Positions 55,292 through 64,000 of a stretch of DNA of 64,000 nucleotides are shown here, one piece after another. Below the pieces are notes generated by a model. The model was given only the letters and a program-made list of their open reading frames with translations. It had not been told where the DNA came from and did not search any database. Every line of letters starts with the position of its first letter. Position 1 is the stretch's first letter. Position numbers and translations under genes: made by a program. The stretch lies in NCBI GenBank assembly GCA_030847615.1, contig JAUMIR010000005.1:60601001-60665000 (forward strand), read 5' to 3'. The stretch comes from Gambelia wislizenii. Taxonomy: Eukaryota; Chordata; Lepidosauria; Squamata; Crotaphytidae.

Positions 55292-55910
55292 AATCTACTT
55301 TAAAGTTATGTAAATCAAGTTTGGTCATTATTTTTGTTTTCTTAATGTTTAACTGTAAACCTGCCTCTGCACTTTTTTCCTTGACTTTCTTCAGTAGATG
55401 TTCCAAGTCTTTACTATTATCTGCTAGTAGTATGGTGTCATCTGCATATCTTAAATCGGTGATGTTACTTCTTCCAATTTTCATGCCTCCTTCCTCAGAG
55501 TCTAATCCTGCTTTACATTATATGTTCATCATACAAGTTAAACAGGGTGATAAAATGCAGCCTTGCCTGACCCCCTTGCCAATTGGAAACCATTCAATTT
55601 CTCTGTATTCTGTCCTGACAGCAGCCTCTTGTACTACGTACAAGTAATGCATCAGGACAATAAAATGTTGTGGCACACCCATTTTCTTTAAGAGCAATCC
55701 GTAGCTTTTCATGATACAATCAAAGGCTTTCCTATAATCTATAAAGCACAGACTAATTTTCTTTTGAAATTCTTTGGTGCACTCCATTATCCACCATATG
55801 TTTGCAATATGACCCCGAGTGCCTCTTCCTTTCCTAAAACCAGTTTGGGCATCTGACATTTCTCGCTCTATATATGGTAGAAGTCTTTGTTGTAGAATTT
55901 TGAGTGTCAC
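55260..55910 (-). pseudogene. RTE LINE reverse-transcriptase domain
   Basis: The minus-strand frame 55910-55518 encodes AQTGFRKGRGTRGHIANIWW, SLCFIDYRKAFDC and PIGKGVRQGCILSP, RT motifs of the RTE/BovB clade. After a frame break, 55484-55292 gives LRYADDTILLADNSKDLEHL with catalytic YADD, then GLQLNIKKTKIM. The first part contains an F-x-D-Y-x-K-A-F box intact in this clade's form. The break between QGCILSP and YADD and the inserted elements inactivate it. Last ~30 bases overlap the SINE tail. Confidence 0.92.
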
Positions 55911-56170
55911 TTTGCTTGCATGGGAAATTAATGCAATGGTCCTGTCGTTACTGCAATTCTTGCTGTACCCTATCTTGCGGATTAGAATGTATATTCAGTG
56001 TTTCCAATGTGTGGGCCATTGTCCCCCACCCCCGAGTTGTTATAAGCTTTTAGTTAGAATAGAGTAGATTCTGTGTCTGTAGACTGAAGCAACTCTATTA
56101 GTATGCCATCTCTTCCTGGTGATTTATTTCTCCCAAGTGCTCTGAGTACAGCTTCCACTTCATTTTTAAA

Positions 56171-56384
56171 CTATGAATTTTAAATATGGGTTAATTGTTT
56201 TTAATAGTTATTTATCTTATTTGTTCTTTTAAATTGATGTTATATGTTTTAATAGATGTTGAGTGCTTTTAATGGAGGTTATATGTTGTATGTTAATCTG
56301 ATGTTGTCCCCCACCTCGATGGGGGAGAGGTGGGTAATAAATAAATAAATAAATAAGTATTATTATTATTATTATTGGAGGTTC
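56171..56384 (+). mobile_element. L2-like LINE 3' end inserted in the RTE LINE
   Basis: ATGTTGTCCCCCACCTCGAT GGGGGAGAGGTGGGTAATAA followed by (AATA)n and (TTA)n is a LINE2-type tail. RTE coding similarity stops before it and resumes after it. Confidence 0.65.
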
Positions 56385-56698
56385 ATCTTCATATGATTCT
56401 TCCTCGAATTACTCTGTCATTCTTTGAATCTCTTTATATAGTTCTTCTGTATATTGTTTCCATCATCTTTTTATTTCTAATAGGTCATGTAATGTGTTCC
56501 CCAGATGGTCGTAGAGCATCCTCACTCTTGGTTTAAATTTCACTTTGATTTCTTGGATCTTGTGGAAGATGTTTCTTGTTCTTCCTTTTTTGTGGTCATC
56601 TTCTGTTTCTCTGCATTTATTATTATATTAGTTCTTCTTGTCCCTGCACACAAGTAGTTGAACAGTTGCATTCAGGGTCCTGACTCTATTTCTGTCAC

Positions 56699-57313
56699 TG
56701 TCCAAACAACATCTGGGCAACCAGCCAAAGGCTGATTACTACACCGCTGATCGCAGAGGCACAGCACAGTCAAGCTAATTGCAGGCAAATGAGGCAGCAT
56801 GAAGTCAGACATTTACTTTACTAGCAAGCAAAACACAAGTCCTCAAGCAATTTCCAATATACAAGGCCCAGGTCCAGCAAACAGAGTTCAAGGGAGTCCA
56901 GCAGATTCCAGGTCAGGCAAACAGAGTCCAGAGTAAACAAACAGTCCAGGTCAAACACAGTGAGTAAGAACATGACGGATACTCAGGCAGGTCAGATAAT
57001 CTCCAACAACCCCTGGAGGGCAGTGCTGTGTATTTATACTGCTGCTTAACTAATAGCTGCTTTCGATAAATACGCTGAGACTGCCTCAAGCCTTCCTTTT
57101 GTTGTCTCTGTGCTGTGAAGGTAGATATAGGTAAGTTGTCCTCTGTATCTGAAGGGGCAGAACCCTCTGCCAGAGCTGGTCCTGCACTATTGTCTGTGTC
57201 TGAGACGTGTGGCTCTGGAACATCCATCTGCTCTGGTTCAGCGGGTCCTGGCATGTCCACTGCTTCAGTCTCTGAGTCAGTCCATTTCCAAGTTCTGAAA
57301 GCTGGGCATGACA
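56699..57313 (-). mobile_element. Solo LTR (615 bp) with 5-bp duplication
   Basis: On the minus strand it begins TGTCATGCCCAGC and ends GTTTGGACA, the TG...CA form of LTRs. GTCAC is duplicated at 56694-56698 and 57314-57318. A TATA-like box, TATAAATA, lies at about 57030-57038 on the minus strand. RTE coding sequence is continuous across the duplication, so borders are firm. No internal retroviral or Gypsy genes are present, hence solo. ORFs inside (such as 56913-57260, minus) are LTR sequence, not genes. A Ty3/Gypsy origin is more likely than a retrovirus, but unproven. Confidence 0.88.
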
Positions 57314-58195
57314 GTCACCTTTTACTTTTGCTTCTTCTCTGTCAACTGCTTGAAGAGTTTCAGATGTCATCCATTGAGGCTTCTCTTTCTTTTTGGCTAT
57401 AGGTACTGTCTTTTTGGATTCCTCCCTAATAATGTCCCTGGCTTCAGCCCAGAGGTCTTCTGGCTCCTGGTCAATTAGGCTTAATAGTGCAATTCTATTT
57501 TTGACATTATATTTAAATTCTATGGAGATGTTCTTCAGGTGGTATTTCATTCAGCATGAATGGTTTAGTGTTCTTTAGTTTGACTCTAATTTTTTATATT
57601 AGTAGTTTTTGGTCTGTGCCACAATCTGCTCCTGGTCTTGTTTTTGTAGAGAGAATGGATCTTCTCCATCTGCTGCTTTGAATTAGGTAGTTTATTTTAT
57701 TTCTATATTATCCATCAGGTGATCTCCATGTAAACATGTATATAGTCGCTTCTTGAGTTGCTTGAAGAATATGTCCGCTAACACACATTAGAATTAGAAT
57801 TAGCTAACACACATTGGAAACTGCTTAATGCAGTGTAGATGTGTAAATAGCTATTGCTTAAAACAATTTGTAAGCTGCTCTGATAGCCTTGTGGTTGAAG
57901 AGCGGCATATAAATAAATAAATAAATAAATGTTTGTGATGAACAAACAGTTGACCTCAGAAAATTCAGTGTTGGTCTCATGATTCATTTCTTGATCCTAG
58001 GGCACATTTTCCTACAACCTTTGATTCTGCTCTGTTTCCTATTTTTGCATTCGAATTGCCTAAGATTAACAATAAGTCCTGTTCTGGTTTATGATCAATT
58101 TCCTCCTCGACGCCAGCATAGAATCTTTCAATTTCTTCTAACGGATAATCCACCTGTTCCCCACTACATGTATTAGAAGAATCTCCTCAACTACC
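57314..58195 (-). pseudogene. RTE LINE endonuclease and connector remnants
   Basis: Piece 57550-57314 (minus) encodes SIEFKYNVKNRIALLSL, EDLWAEARDIIREESKKTVP and TLQAVDREEAKVKGD, the post-endonuclease connector of BovB-type elements. Piece 58195-57943 encodes the endonuclease phrase LLLILGNSNAKIGNRAES (D-x-N changed to N-x-N) and GKCALGSRNES, with two stops just after. A short SINE tail separates them. Confidence 0.82.
57795..57942 (+). mobile_element. 3' half of the L2-tailed SINE
   Basis: GGAAACTGCTTAATGCAGTG TAGATGTGTAAATAGCTATT ... GAGCGGCATATAAATAAATA equals the 3' half of 6806-7103. Just outside its left edge the 13-mer GCTAACACACATT occurs twice, 12 bp apart (57778-57790 and 57803-57815). 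Confidence 0.8.
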
Positions 58196-58204
58196 TTCTC
58201 AGAG

Positions 58205-58290
58205 CTTGGAAATATTCCCTTTCTGGACTACATCTCCCAAAATTTCAGTCAGCATAGGAGCTGTAGTCCCAAAAGCAACATTTCCAAATT
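58205..58290. mobile_element. Small fold-back repeat
   Basis: GGAAATATTCCCTTTCTGGA CTACATCTCCC pairs imperfectly with AGGAGCTGTAGTCCCAAAAG CAACATTTCC. Similar in style to 4660-4832. Confidence 0.55.
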
Positions 58291-60573
58291 CAGTATCTTC
58301 TCTTTTAGAGACAAGAAGTGCCTTCTCACCATGGCTGCGAGCATGCTACAAGTACTGAGAAAAAGACAGAGAGTAGTGTTACACATAAAATTACCCCATC
58401 CTATACCACCAAAGTTGGTATTTCCTTCAGACATCATATTACAACCGCAGTAGGCAGATGGCTATTAAGGCCTTGTCTGACTTTTAAAAACTGAATCAGC
58501 CTATGATTCAAAAGGAGGGGTCACACTGACAGTAGCATCTGTGGTTGCAGATGTTCAACAGTCACACTTTTACACAGATATAAACACCTAATAAAATACT
58601 AGCTATAACTTATCCATCTCTGTCCCCAACCCCCCAGTTGTGGAATCCATGCCTTTCAATCTGTAGAGCAACTTATTTCACCTTTTAAAATAAGACCAGG
58701 TGGTAACTGCTCTCATGCTCTGGGAATTGTTTTAAGCAGATCAACTCTACCTCCCACAATCTATGTCCCTTTCCTTATTTCCAAGGGTGAGCCTGTACCA
58801 ATGTGTGCTGTGCCAGCAGTGCCAACAAGTGTTAGTGCTAATGCCCAGGGAGGGGTTTACCCTGCTCTGTGCCAACATCTGAGAGAGCTGTGAGTTTTCC
58901 TTGAAGCTCAGATCTCCTGGCTCATTGTCAGTAGGCCCATGCCAGCTGCACCAGCCAATGAAAGCTTATAGGAAAAATAAATTTGTCATAGGAAAACTAC
59001 AGAAATGTGATTGCTTTCATACAGGACTACAGTAAGGAGATTGTTAGACAAAATTTTGCTAATGCCAGGGGAAAAAGAAAGAAGACAAACATCGCCAAAT
59101 TAGATTTTGGTCAATTAAATTGTAAGTGCCCAAATCTTTTCCACAAAGAACTAAAAACAAACTTTTTAAAAAGAATGAATATGTTTATTCTTTATGTGTT
59201 TACAAGAAACCCTAGCAATGGCCATTTTGCTCCATCATTCCACCTCAGTGTAAAGATTGACCAGAGAAGGAGGAGCTGCAGGGTATTTTTCTCCTTCCTC
59301 CTAGCCAAAAGGAACTCTATTCTAACTGACAATTGCTCTGGGACTATAAATATGAAAATAAGGACACTCACCATTGCCAACAGTATGAGGAACAAAAGTA
59401 CTGTGTAGTTTTACAGTGCCACCCTATGCATATCAGTTCAGACATAAGTACCAACCTTCTACAAAGAAGTTACCCCCAGGTAAGTGGCTAGCGGATTTCA
59501 GCCTTGATGCATTAGACAGACTTGAAAGCAATTTGATCAAAAGGTGGATGGAATTAACTTTTCAAATAAATTTTAAAAATACAGAATCAAATAGGAGAAT
59601 ATAATTTGACAATTACAATTAAGAATGAAATGGAAAATGCTCTAGAATGTTAAGAAAATGTTGTGATCTTCAAGAAAATACTGCTGGTACAAACCTCATT
59701 GCAGGTGACAGGATTAGCATGTAACAGCAAATCTCCTCCCTGGTCCACAACAAACCATAGTTTATTGTTACATTTGAGCTAGACAAACAACAGTTTCCCT
59801 AAGCCATAGTTTGCTTGTAAATTAGATGTTGGAAACTATATACAAAATGACAGAATAGCATACTGTAGCAATGGGTTGCTTTTAACTGAGTTTCTACCGA
59901 GGTAAAAGCACATGGGTCTTTTTGTCCCAATCAGATAGTCCTTCTAGCCTCACATTGACTTGCAGCAGTTCTCCAGGGTTTCAGCCAGAGAAAGGTTTTC
60001 ACTTCACCTGCTACCTGAGCATTCAGACTGGAGATACCAGATACTGAGACTGGAACATTCCACATGCAAAGCTCTATCACATGCTCTACCCCTGAGGTAC
60101 AGTTTCTTCCAAAGTTGGAACCCAAAGCAATAGGAAAAGATGGGGTGGGAAGTGTTGAGAGGGAGTAACCATAGCAGGACACTAAAAATTGTTGTCTGTG
60201 TAACGCTTTTAACAATGCAACAGCTGGTGTAAAAGCACCACTCTGTCTCCAGGTTATTCTTCATGATAAGCAGGCCTTATGCCTTAAAGGTTTTGTCTCT
60301 CTTTCTAATTACTCGAGATTTCCTTTATAACAGTACAAAAAGCCACATTTTCTAAAGGCAGAGTTGCTAAAGTGAAATGGGTCACACTCACAAACCCTGG
60401 GATCTAGAACCAAACCTCGCCTAGGTTGAACAGGAATAAGATCTTTTGTTGAAGAGTAGGTAGGCATCTATTAACGTGAAATAGTTATCATTAAATGGCC
60501 TCATTTAACATTTCCACCAGAGATGTGAAAAAAGCTTAGAGGCAGAAGATCAAGAGAGGCACTGTAACATAAC
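58291..60573. other. Unannotated sequence
   Basis: No gene found. The 133-codon ORF at 59007-59408 has no domain. A worn copy of the 48521 repeat may lie at 59408-59515. Confidence 0.45.
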
Positions 60574-60575
60574 TA

Positions 60576-61468
60576 GTCGTCCCTTCTTATTTGCGACTCT
60601 AATGAGCATGGGGGGGGGGTTTCTCATCTTTCCGCTTCCACCCCCTGCGGCCAAGCAAACCCCGGTGCTGGTGAAAGCCAGCAATCAGGCTGATGAAAAA
60701 AAACCCCGCACCGCAAAGCCGCTTATTGGGGGGAAAGCCAAAAGCTGAGCAAACCCCCGCACTGGCCGTCAAGTCAAAGGACGAGGGCAAGCGCCAAGCA
60801 AACCTCCGTGCTGGCCACCCTCACCCCCATGGTGTTTGCCCTCGTCCTTCAGCTTGGCAGCCAGTGCGGGGGTTTGCTTGAAGCTCGTGGAAAAGCCAAA
60901 GGATGATCAACCCCCCTGCAGCTTTGCCTGGCCTTCATTTCCTCGCTGGCCTCCTTGCTGTCCTGGTTTGCTCCGGCTCCTCCTGCAGCCAGGGTGAGGA
61001 GGGCTCCCCAGGGCAACCTCACAGCTGGAGTGCCTGCTGTGCCTGGTCCGGCAGCCGCCGGCCCCACAAGCCAAGCCCACCCCTGTGCTGGTGAAGGAGG
61101 AGGCTGGCAGGGTAAAGGCGGGCCCGGGGGTCACTGAGGAAGCCCTGCTGCCACCCCACCGCTGCCCCTCCAGCTCTCAGGGAAGGTGATGGCTCATCAG
61201 CCTCTTCACCGTCCTGGTCCGCTCTGGCTCCTCCAGCGGCCAAGGGCAAGAAGGGCTCCCTGGGGGCGGCTGCATCAAGATCACTGATGGTGCCTGGCCG
61301 ATCCGGACTGCTGCTGGTGCACGGCCCCCAGTTGCGGGTGAGGAGAAGGAGAGGCCAGATGGAGAGCTGGGCTGGGAACTGGGGAATACAGTATCTTTTT
61401 TTTATTTGTAGTTTTTTGGATTTCGTGGTAGTGCTCTGCCCCTAACCCCCACAAATAAGGGACGCCTG
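60576..61468. mobile_element. 893-bp TA-flanked GC-rich TIR element
   Basis: GTCGTCCCTTCTTATTTGCG (the first CA of the usual end is lost) and CAGGCGTCCCTTATTTGTGG, read inward, are inverted repeats with TA on both sides. The ends are Tigger-like, as at 14759. The GC-rich interior includes an inverted pair: AGCAAACCCCCGCACTGGCC (about 60748) and GCCAGTGCGGGGGTTTGCTT (about 60859). It also has repeated phrases (GGTCCGCTCTGGCTCCTCC / GGTTTGCTCCGGCTCCTCC). ORFs in it are composition-driven. Confidence 0.75.
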
Positions 61469-61470
61469 TA

Positions 61471-63178
61471 TTAAACTATATAAATCACCTTGCAGAGAGC
61501 AGCATTAGCTGCCATTGTCTTCTCACATTGTCACATTCAATGTGAAGAGAGGGGGACACATTGAATTGCTAAAGAATTTCCAAAGGGTAAGGAGCAATAT
61601 TAGGGCCATATATTGTGACAGCACTAAAACACTAAAGTTCTTTTACTTGCCCATGAATATGCTACTTGGGTGGCAAAAGGTACCTGGATTCCTAGAAAAC
61701 CTTAGTAGATTAGTAAAACAAAGTAAGGCACTTAATCTACTTTAAAGAGGTAAAGAAATCAAGTGCATTTCTGTTTAGCTAATCATACATGCTCACCAAG
61801 GAGTGTATGATGGTGTTTACTCCCATCCAGTTTTCTGAAGAATGCTGCTAATATAAAAAGTAGGGAAAACAGGAACACAACTGAAGATGAGTGCTAACAC
61901 ATAAAGATTGAAACTTTCTTTGTTACTAAAAACGCACTATAGTGGTGCAGGTCAAAGGATATATGATTTATTTTTATTTATTTTTTTGGAAGGGGGAAGC
62001 AAAACAGTGTTCAGCATGCTGTTGTCATGAGAAGGGAAGCTAAAATGTGGTTGCTAAAATATACTGTACTTCATACTCAGCGTATTTTGCATTATTGCTC
62101 ATTCTGTGTTTGTTACCACTCAAAATTGCATTGAGACTCAGGAAGCCCTGCTACCTTGCCTACCATTTCAACTGATGCTGCCAAATATTACATAATTTTT
62201 ATTTTAGGGAACCCCAGGTTCATTTTGGATGGATATACCCAGTGCTTGAGATTCAAGATGTCTTTTTCAAAACACACACACACACACACGCACATTCTTC
62301 TCCCCTTACCCTATAAGAGAAAACACATTTGTTACACTTCTTGGTTTAAATATCAAGAGTTAACCTCAGCGTAACAGCTACCAATATACAGCTGATATTT
62401 CACACACACACGTGTTACCAAAACTCCAGAAATCTATGTTCAGTAAGCAAAGTACTTAAATCAAGCATTTAACAGCACTGATTCTCAGAGCTAATTAAGG
62501 CCTCATTACAAAAACATCATAGAGATGTTTAAATGCCGTAAGATCTCAGGAAATTTAGAAGCCCAAACTGTTCACCATGGCACCCACAAGGGGTGGGGGG
62601 CTGACAGGGCTCTAGCCTGGGGACCCAGGCACCTGGGATTAGGAGGGCCCCCCAGCATGATATTATTGTAAGTTTTTAGTATGTAAATCCATTTAGTTTT
62701 TTAAAATAAATGTAAATATTATGTCATCATTTAAACTGACTTGTTTTAATTTTTATCCTAAATCCTGTAGAGCATCTTGCTGTCCTTAACCTTAGCAGTA
62801 GGTAGGGGGCCCACCAAAGATCCTGGCCTGGAAGCCTGTTTCAGGATGTGGGGGTCATGCTGTTTACCAAGGACTGAAGCTACATAATTATTTTAATGTA
62901 TGGTTATTGTGACAACTGCAAACAACATAGGCATCTTGAGTTCATTCTAGACTAAAGACTCATCCTATCATCAAGCCTCTAAAGCCTTCATGCTCATTTT
63001 CTTCTAGATAAGCTAGGACTAAGTAAATGTTTTAAGAAGCTGAAATGAAGCCTGCATTTCCAAGATGAAGAAGAAGAAGAAGAAATGTTACAGAGACACC
63101 ATAGGAAAACAGAAAGCTGTTGGGTCCTTCTAGCCCAGTAGTGTCTAGCACTTGCTCCTTTCAAGAGATTGCTGGTAT
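61471..63178. other. Unannotated sequence
   Basis: A (CA)n run lies at about 62272-62292 and a (GAA)n run near 63066-63084. No gene recognised. Confidence 0.45.
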
Positions 63179-63179
63179 T

Positions 63180-63260
63180 TCATGATGGCCTCCCCTCCAA
63201 GTGCTAACAAGGCACAGTCCTGCTTAGCTTCTGAAATCAGACAAGACAACATGGTGTTAT
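63180..63260 (-). mobile_element. 5S-derived SINE head fragment
   Basis: GGCCTCCCCTCCAAGTGCTA ACAAGGCACAGTCCTGCTTA GCTTCTGAAATCAGACAAGA is the reverse complement of the 5S rRNA 3' half. Diverged and lacking the tail. Confidence 0.7.
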
Positions 63261-63948
63261 CCCCTGATTGGGACACACAAAATGAAGTAACTCATTTCAA
63301 TCAAGCATGGGGAACTTTTTCGGCCTGAGGGCCCCATTTCCATACAGAGAGCTTTCCAAGGAACTCATACTAGAAATGGGAGCTATCTGCTGCAAGAAGT
63401 TAGGCAAAGACACTCCCTCGCCCTGACTTTCATACAGGCAGAAACACATTTTCACAGTTAACACACTCCCCTTCATTCACTCCAACAGGCAACTACCTAT
63501 ACACATATTCACAGGGGGGGAAATGCCTCCCCCGCCACCAATGGAAGCTTTTTAAAAGCCTAGTTTCATTGTAGGCAGGGGTTTAAGTAAAACCCATAAA
63601 TCAAGAATTGAGATTCCTCTACTCTGATTACAACATTTCTTTTTTAAAAAGAGGTTCTTAAGCAAAAGCCTTATTCCCAGAAAAAGAACAAAATAAAATG
63701 ATCAGCATTCTTAAGATACTATCAAGAAATATTAAATAGAGGACAACGAATACCATAAAACCAAGAGAAACAAGGAGTTTATCTTGATTTACCCCGATAC
63801 ATATAGGGGTTGTTTTTTGCTTAATCTACAGTGGAGAAGGGAATTAGATTCTCCTGTGTGGTATGGGTCTAGAAGTCCAGATGCTATTTGGTGCTCCTGC
63901 CAATGGAAAGGCCACTAAATAAAATGGTGCTAAATAGAAACACAGTAT

Positions 63949-64000
63949 CATAGAATCATAGAGTTGGAAGAGACCACGAGGGTGATCCAGTCCAACCCTC
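63949..64000 (-). mobile_element. CR1 3' end running off the window
   Basis: TATCATAGAATCATAGAGTT GGAAGAGACCACGAGGGTGA TCCAGTCCAACCC matches the tail end of 31208 and 50502. The element continues past the window edge. Confidence 0.9.

Larger units (their letters stand above)
53874..58195 (-). mobile_element. RTE (BovB-like) LINE carrying five nested insertions
   Basis: Minus-strand order: endonuclease (58195-57943, 57790-57314), linker (56698-56385), reverse transcriptase (56170-55292), C-terminal region (55096-54963, 54344-53948) and 3' UTR (to 53874). The 3' UTR contains ATAGGGTTGCCATAAGTC and TGATGGCAGTTGACAACAA, resembling local SINE tails. The insertions at 57795-57942, 56699-57313, 56171-56384, 55097-55291 and 54345-54962 are described separately. 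Stops and frameshifts throughout show an old, dead copy. Confidence 0.85.

Noticed and set aside
56913..57260. 115-codon ORF as a viral accessory gene
   Set aside because: Lies wholly inside a solo LTR between TG...CA ends and has no recognised domain.
62570..62880. Possible LTR or retroviral fragment around GGGCCCCCCAGCATG
   Set aside because: No paired ends, duplication or coding motif could be found.

Overview
The window looks like intergenic or intronic DNA from a squamate reptile, most likely an iguanian (Anolis-like) lizard. The evidence is the repeat content: CR1 LINEs, a BovB-type RTE LINE, a second APE-endonuclease LINE with a C-terminal zinc finger, a Penelope-like element, tRNA-derived SINEs with the tail motif CTTGAAGGCACACAACAAC, 5S-rRNA-derived SINEs, and very many short non-autonomous DNA transposons. 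I recognise no host exon, no intact protein-coding gene and no functional RNA gene. All coding similarity I can see is retroelement debris.

Layout. 0-14 kb: two tRNA-type SINEs and two SINE pieces, a TA-flanked Tigger-like element split by a LINE 3' end, a pair of ~527-bp elements flanked by CTA, and two palindromic elements with 3-bp target duplications. 14-17 kb: a Penelope-like element whose 3' region is split by a 1.6-kb TA-flanked inverted-repeat element packed with a 74-bp GC-rich minisatellite. 17-27 kb: a decayed gag-like remnant, a polypurine tract, more inverted-repeat elements, and a reversed zinc-finger LINE that keeps its endonuclease region but not its reverse transcriptase. 27-42 kb: hAT-like and palindromic elements, CR1 fragments, an inverted second copy of the minisatellite-bearing element (36.7-37.5 kb), and a 1-kb element with 5-bp target duplications. 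43-44 kb: a 5'-truncated zinc-finger LINE with clean target duplications. 50-52.6 kb: a 5S SINE split by a second ~1-kb element with 5-bp duplications. 53.9-58.2 kb: an old RTE (BovB-like) LINE on the minus strand carrying five younger insertions, including a solo LTR with a 5-bp duplication. 60.6-61.5 kb: a third GC-rich TA-flanked element. The stretches between hold nothing I can identify.

The most unusual material is (1) the 74-bp unit, which combines a perfect 13-bp-stem hairpin with a G-quadruplex-type G-run cluster and recurs in opposite orientation 21 kb away inside a related element; (2) hammerhead-ribozyme-like cores in two Penelope tails; (3) several families of non-autonomous transposons defined by 3-bp (TTA/CTA) and 5-bp target duplications; and (4) insertion nests that give a relative order of transposition. 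The long ORFs over the minisatellite follow from its composition and are not genes. Boundaries and duplications were read by eye; family names are recognition, not database results.
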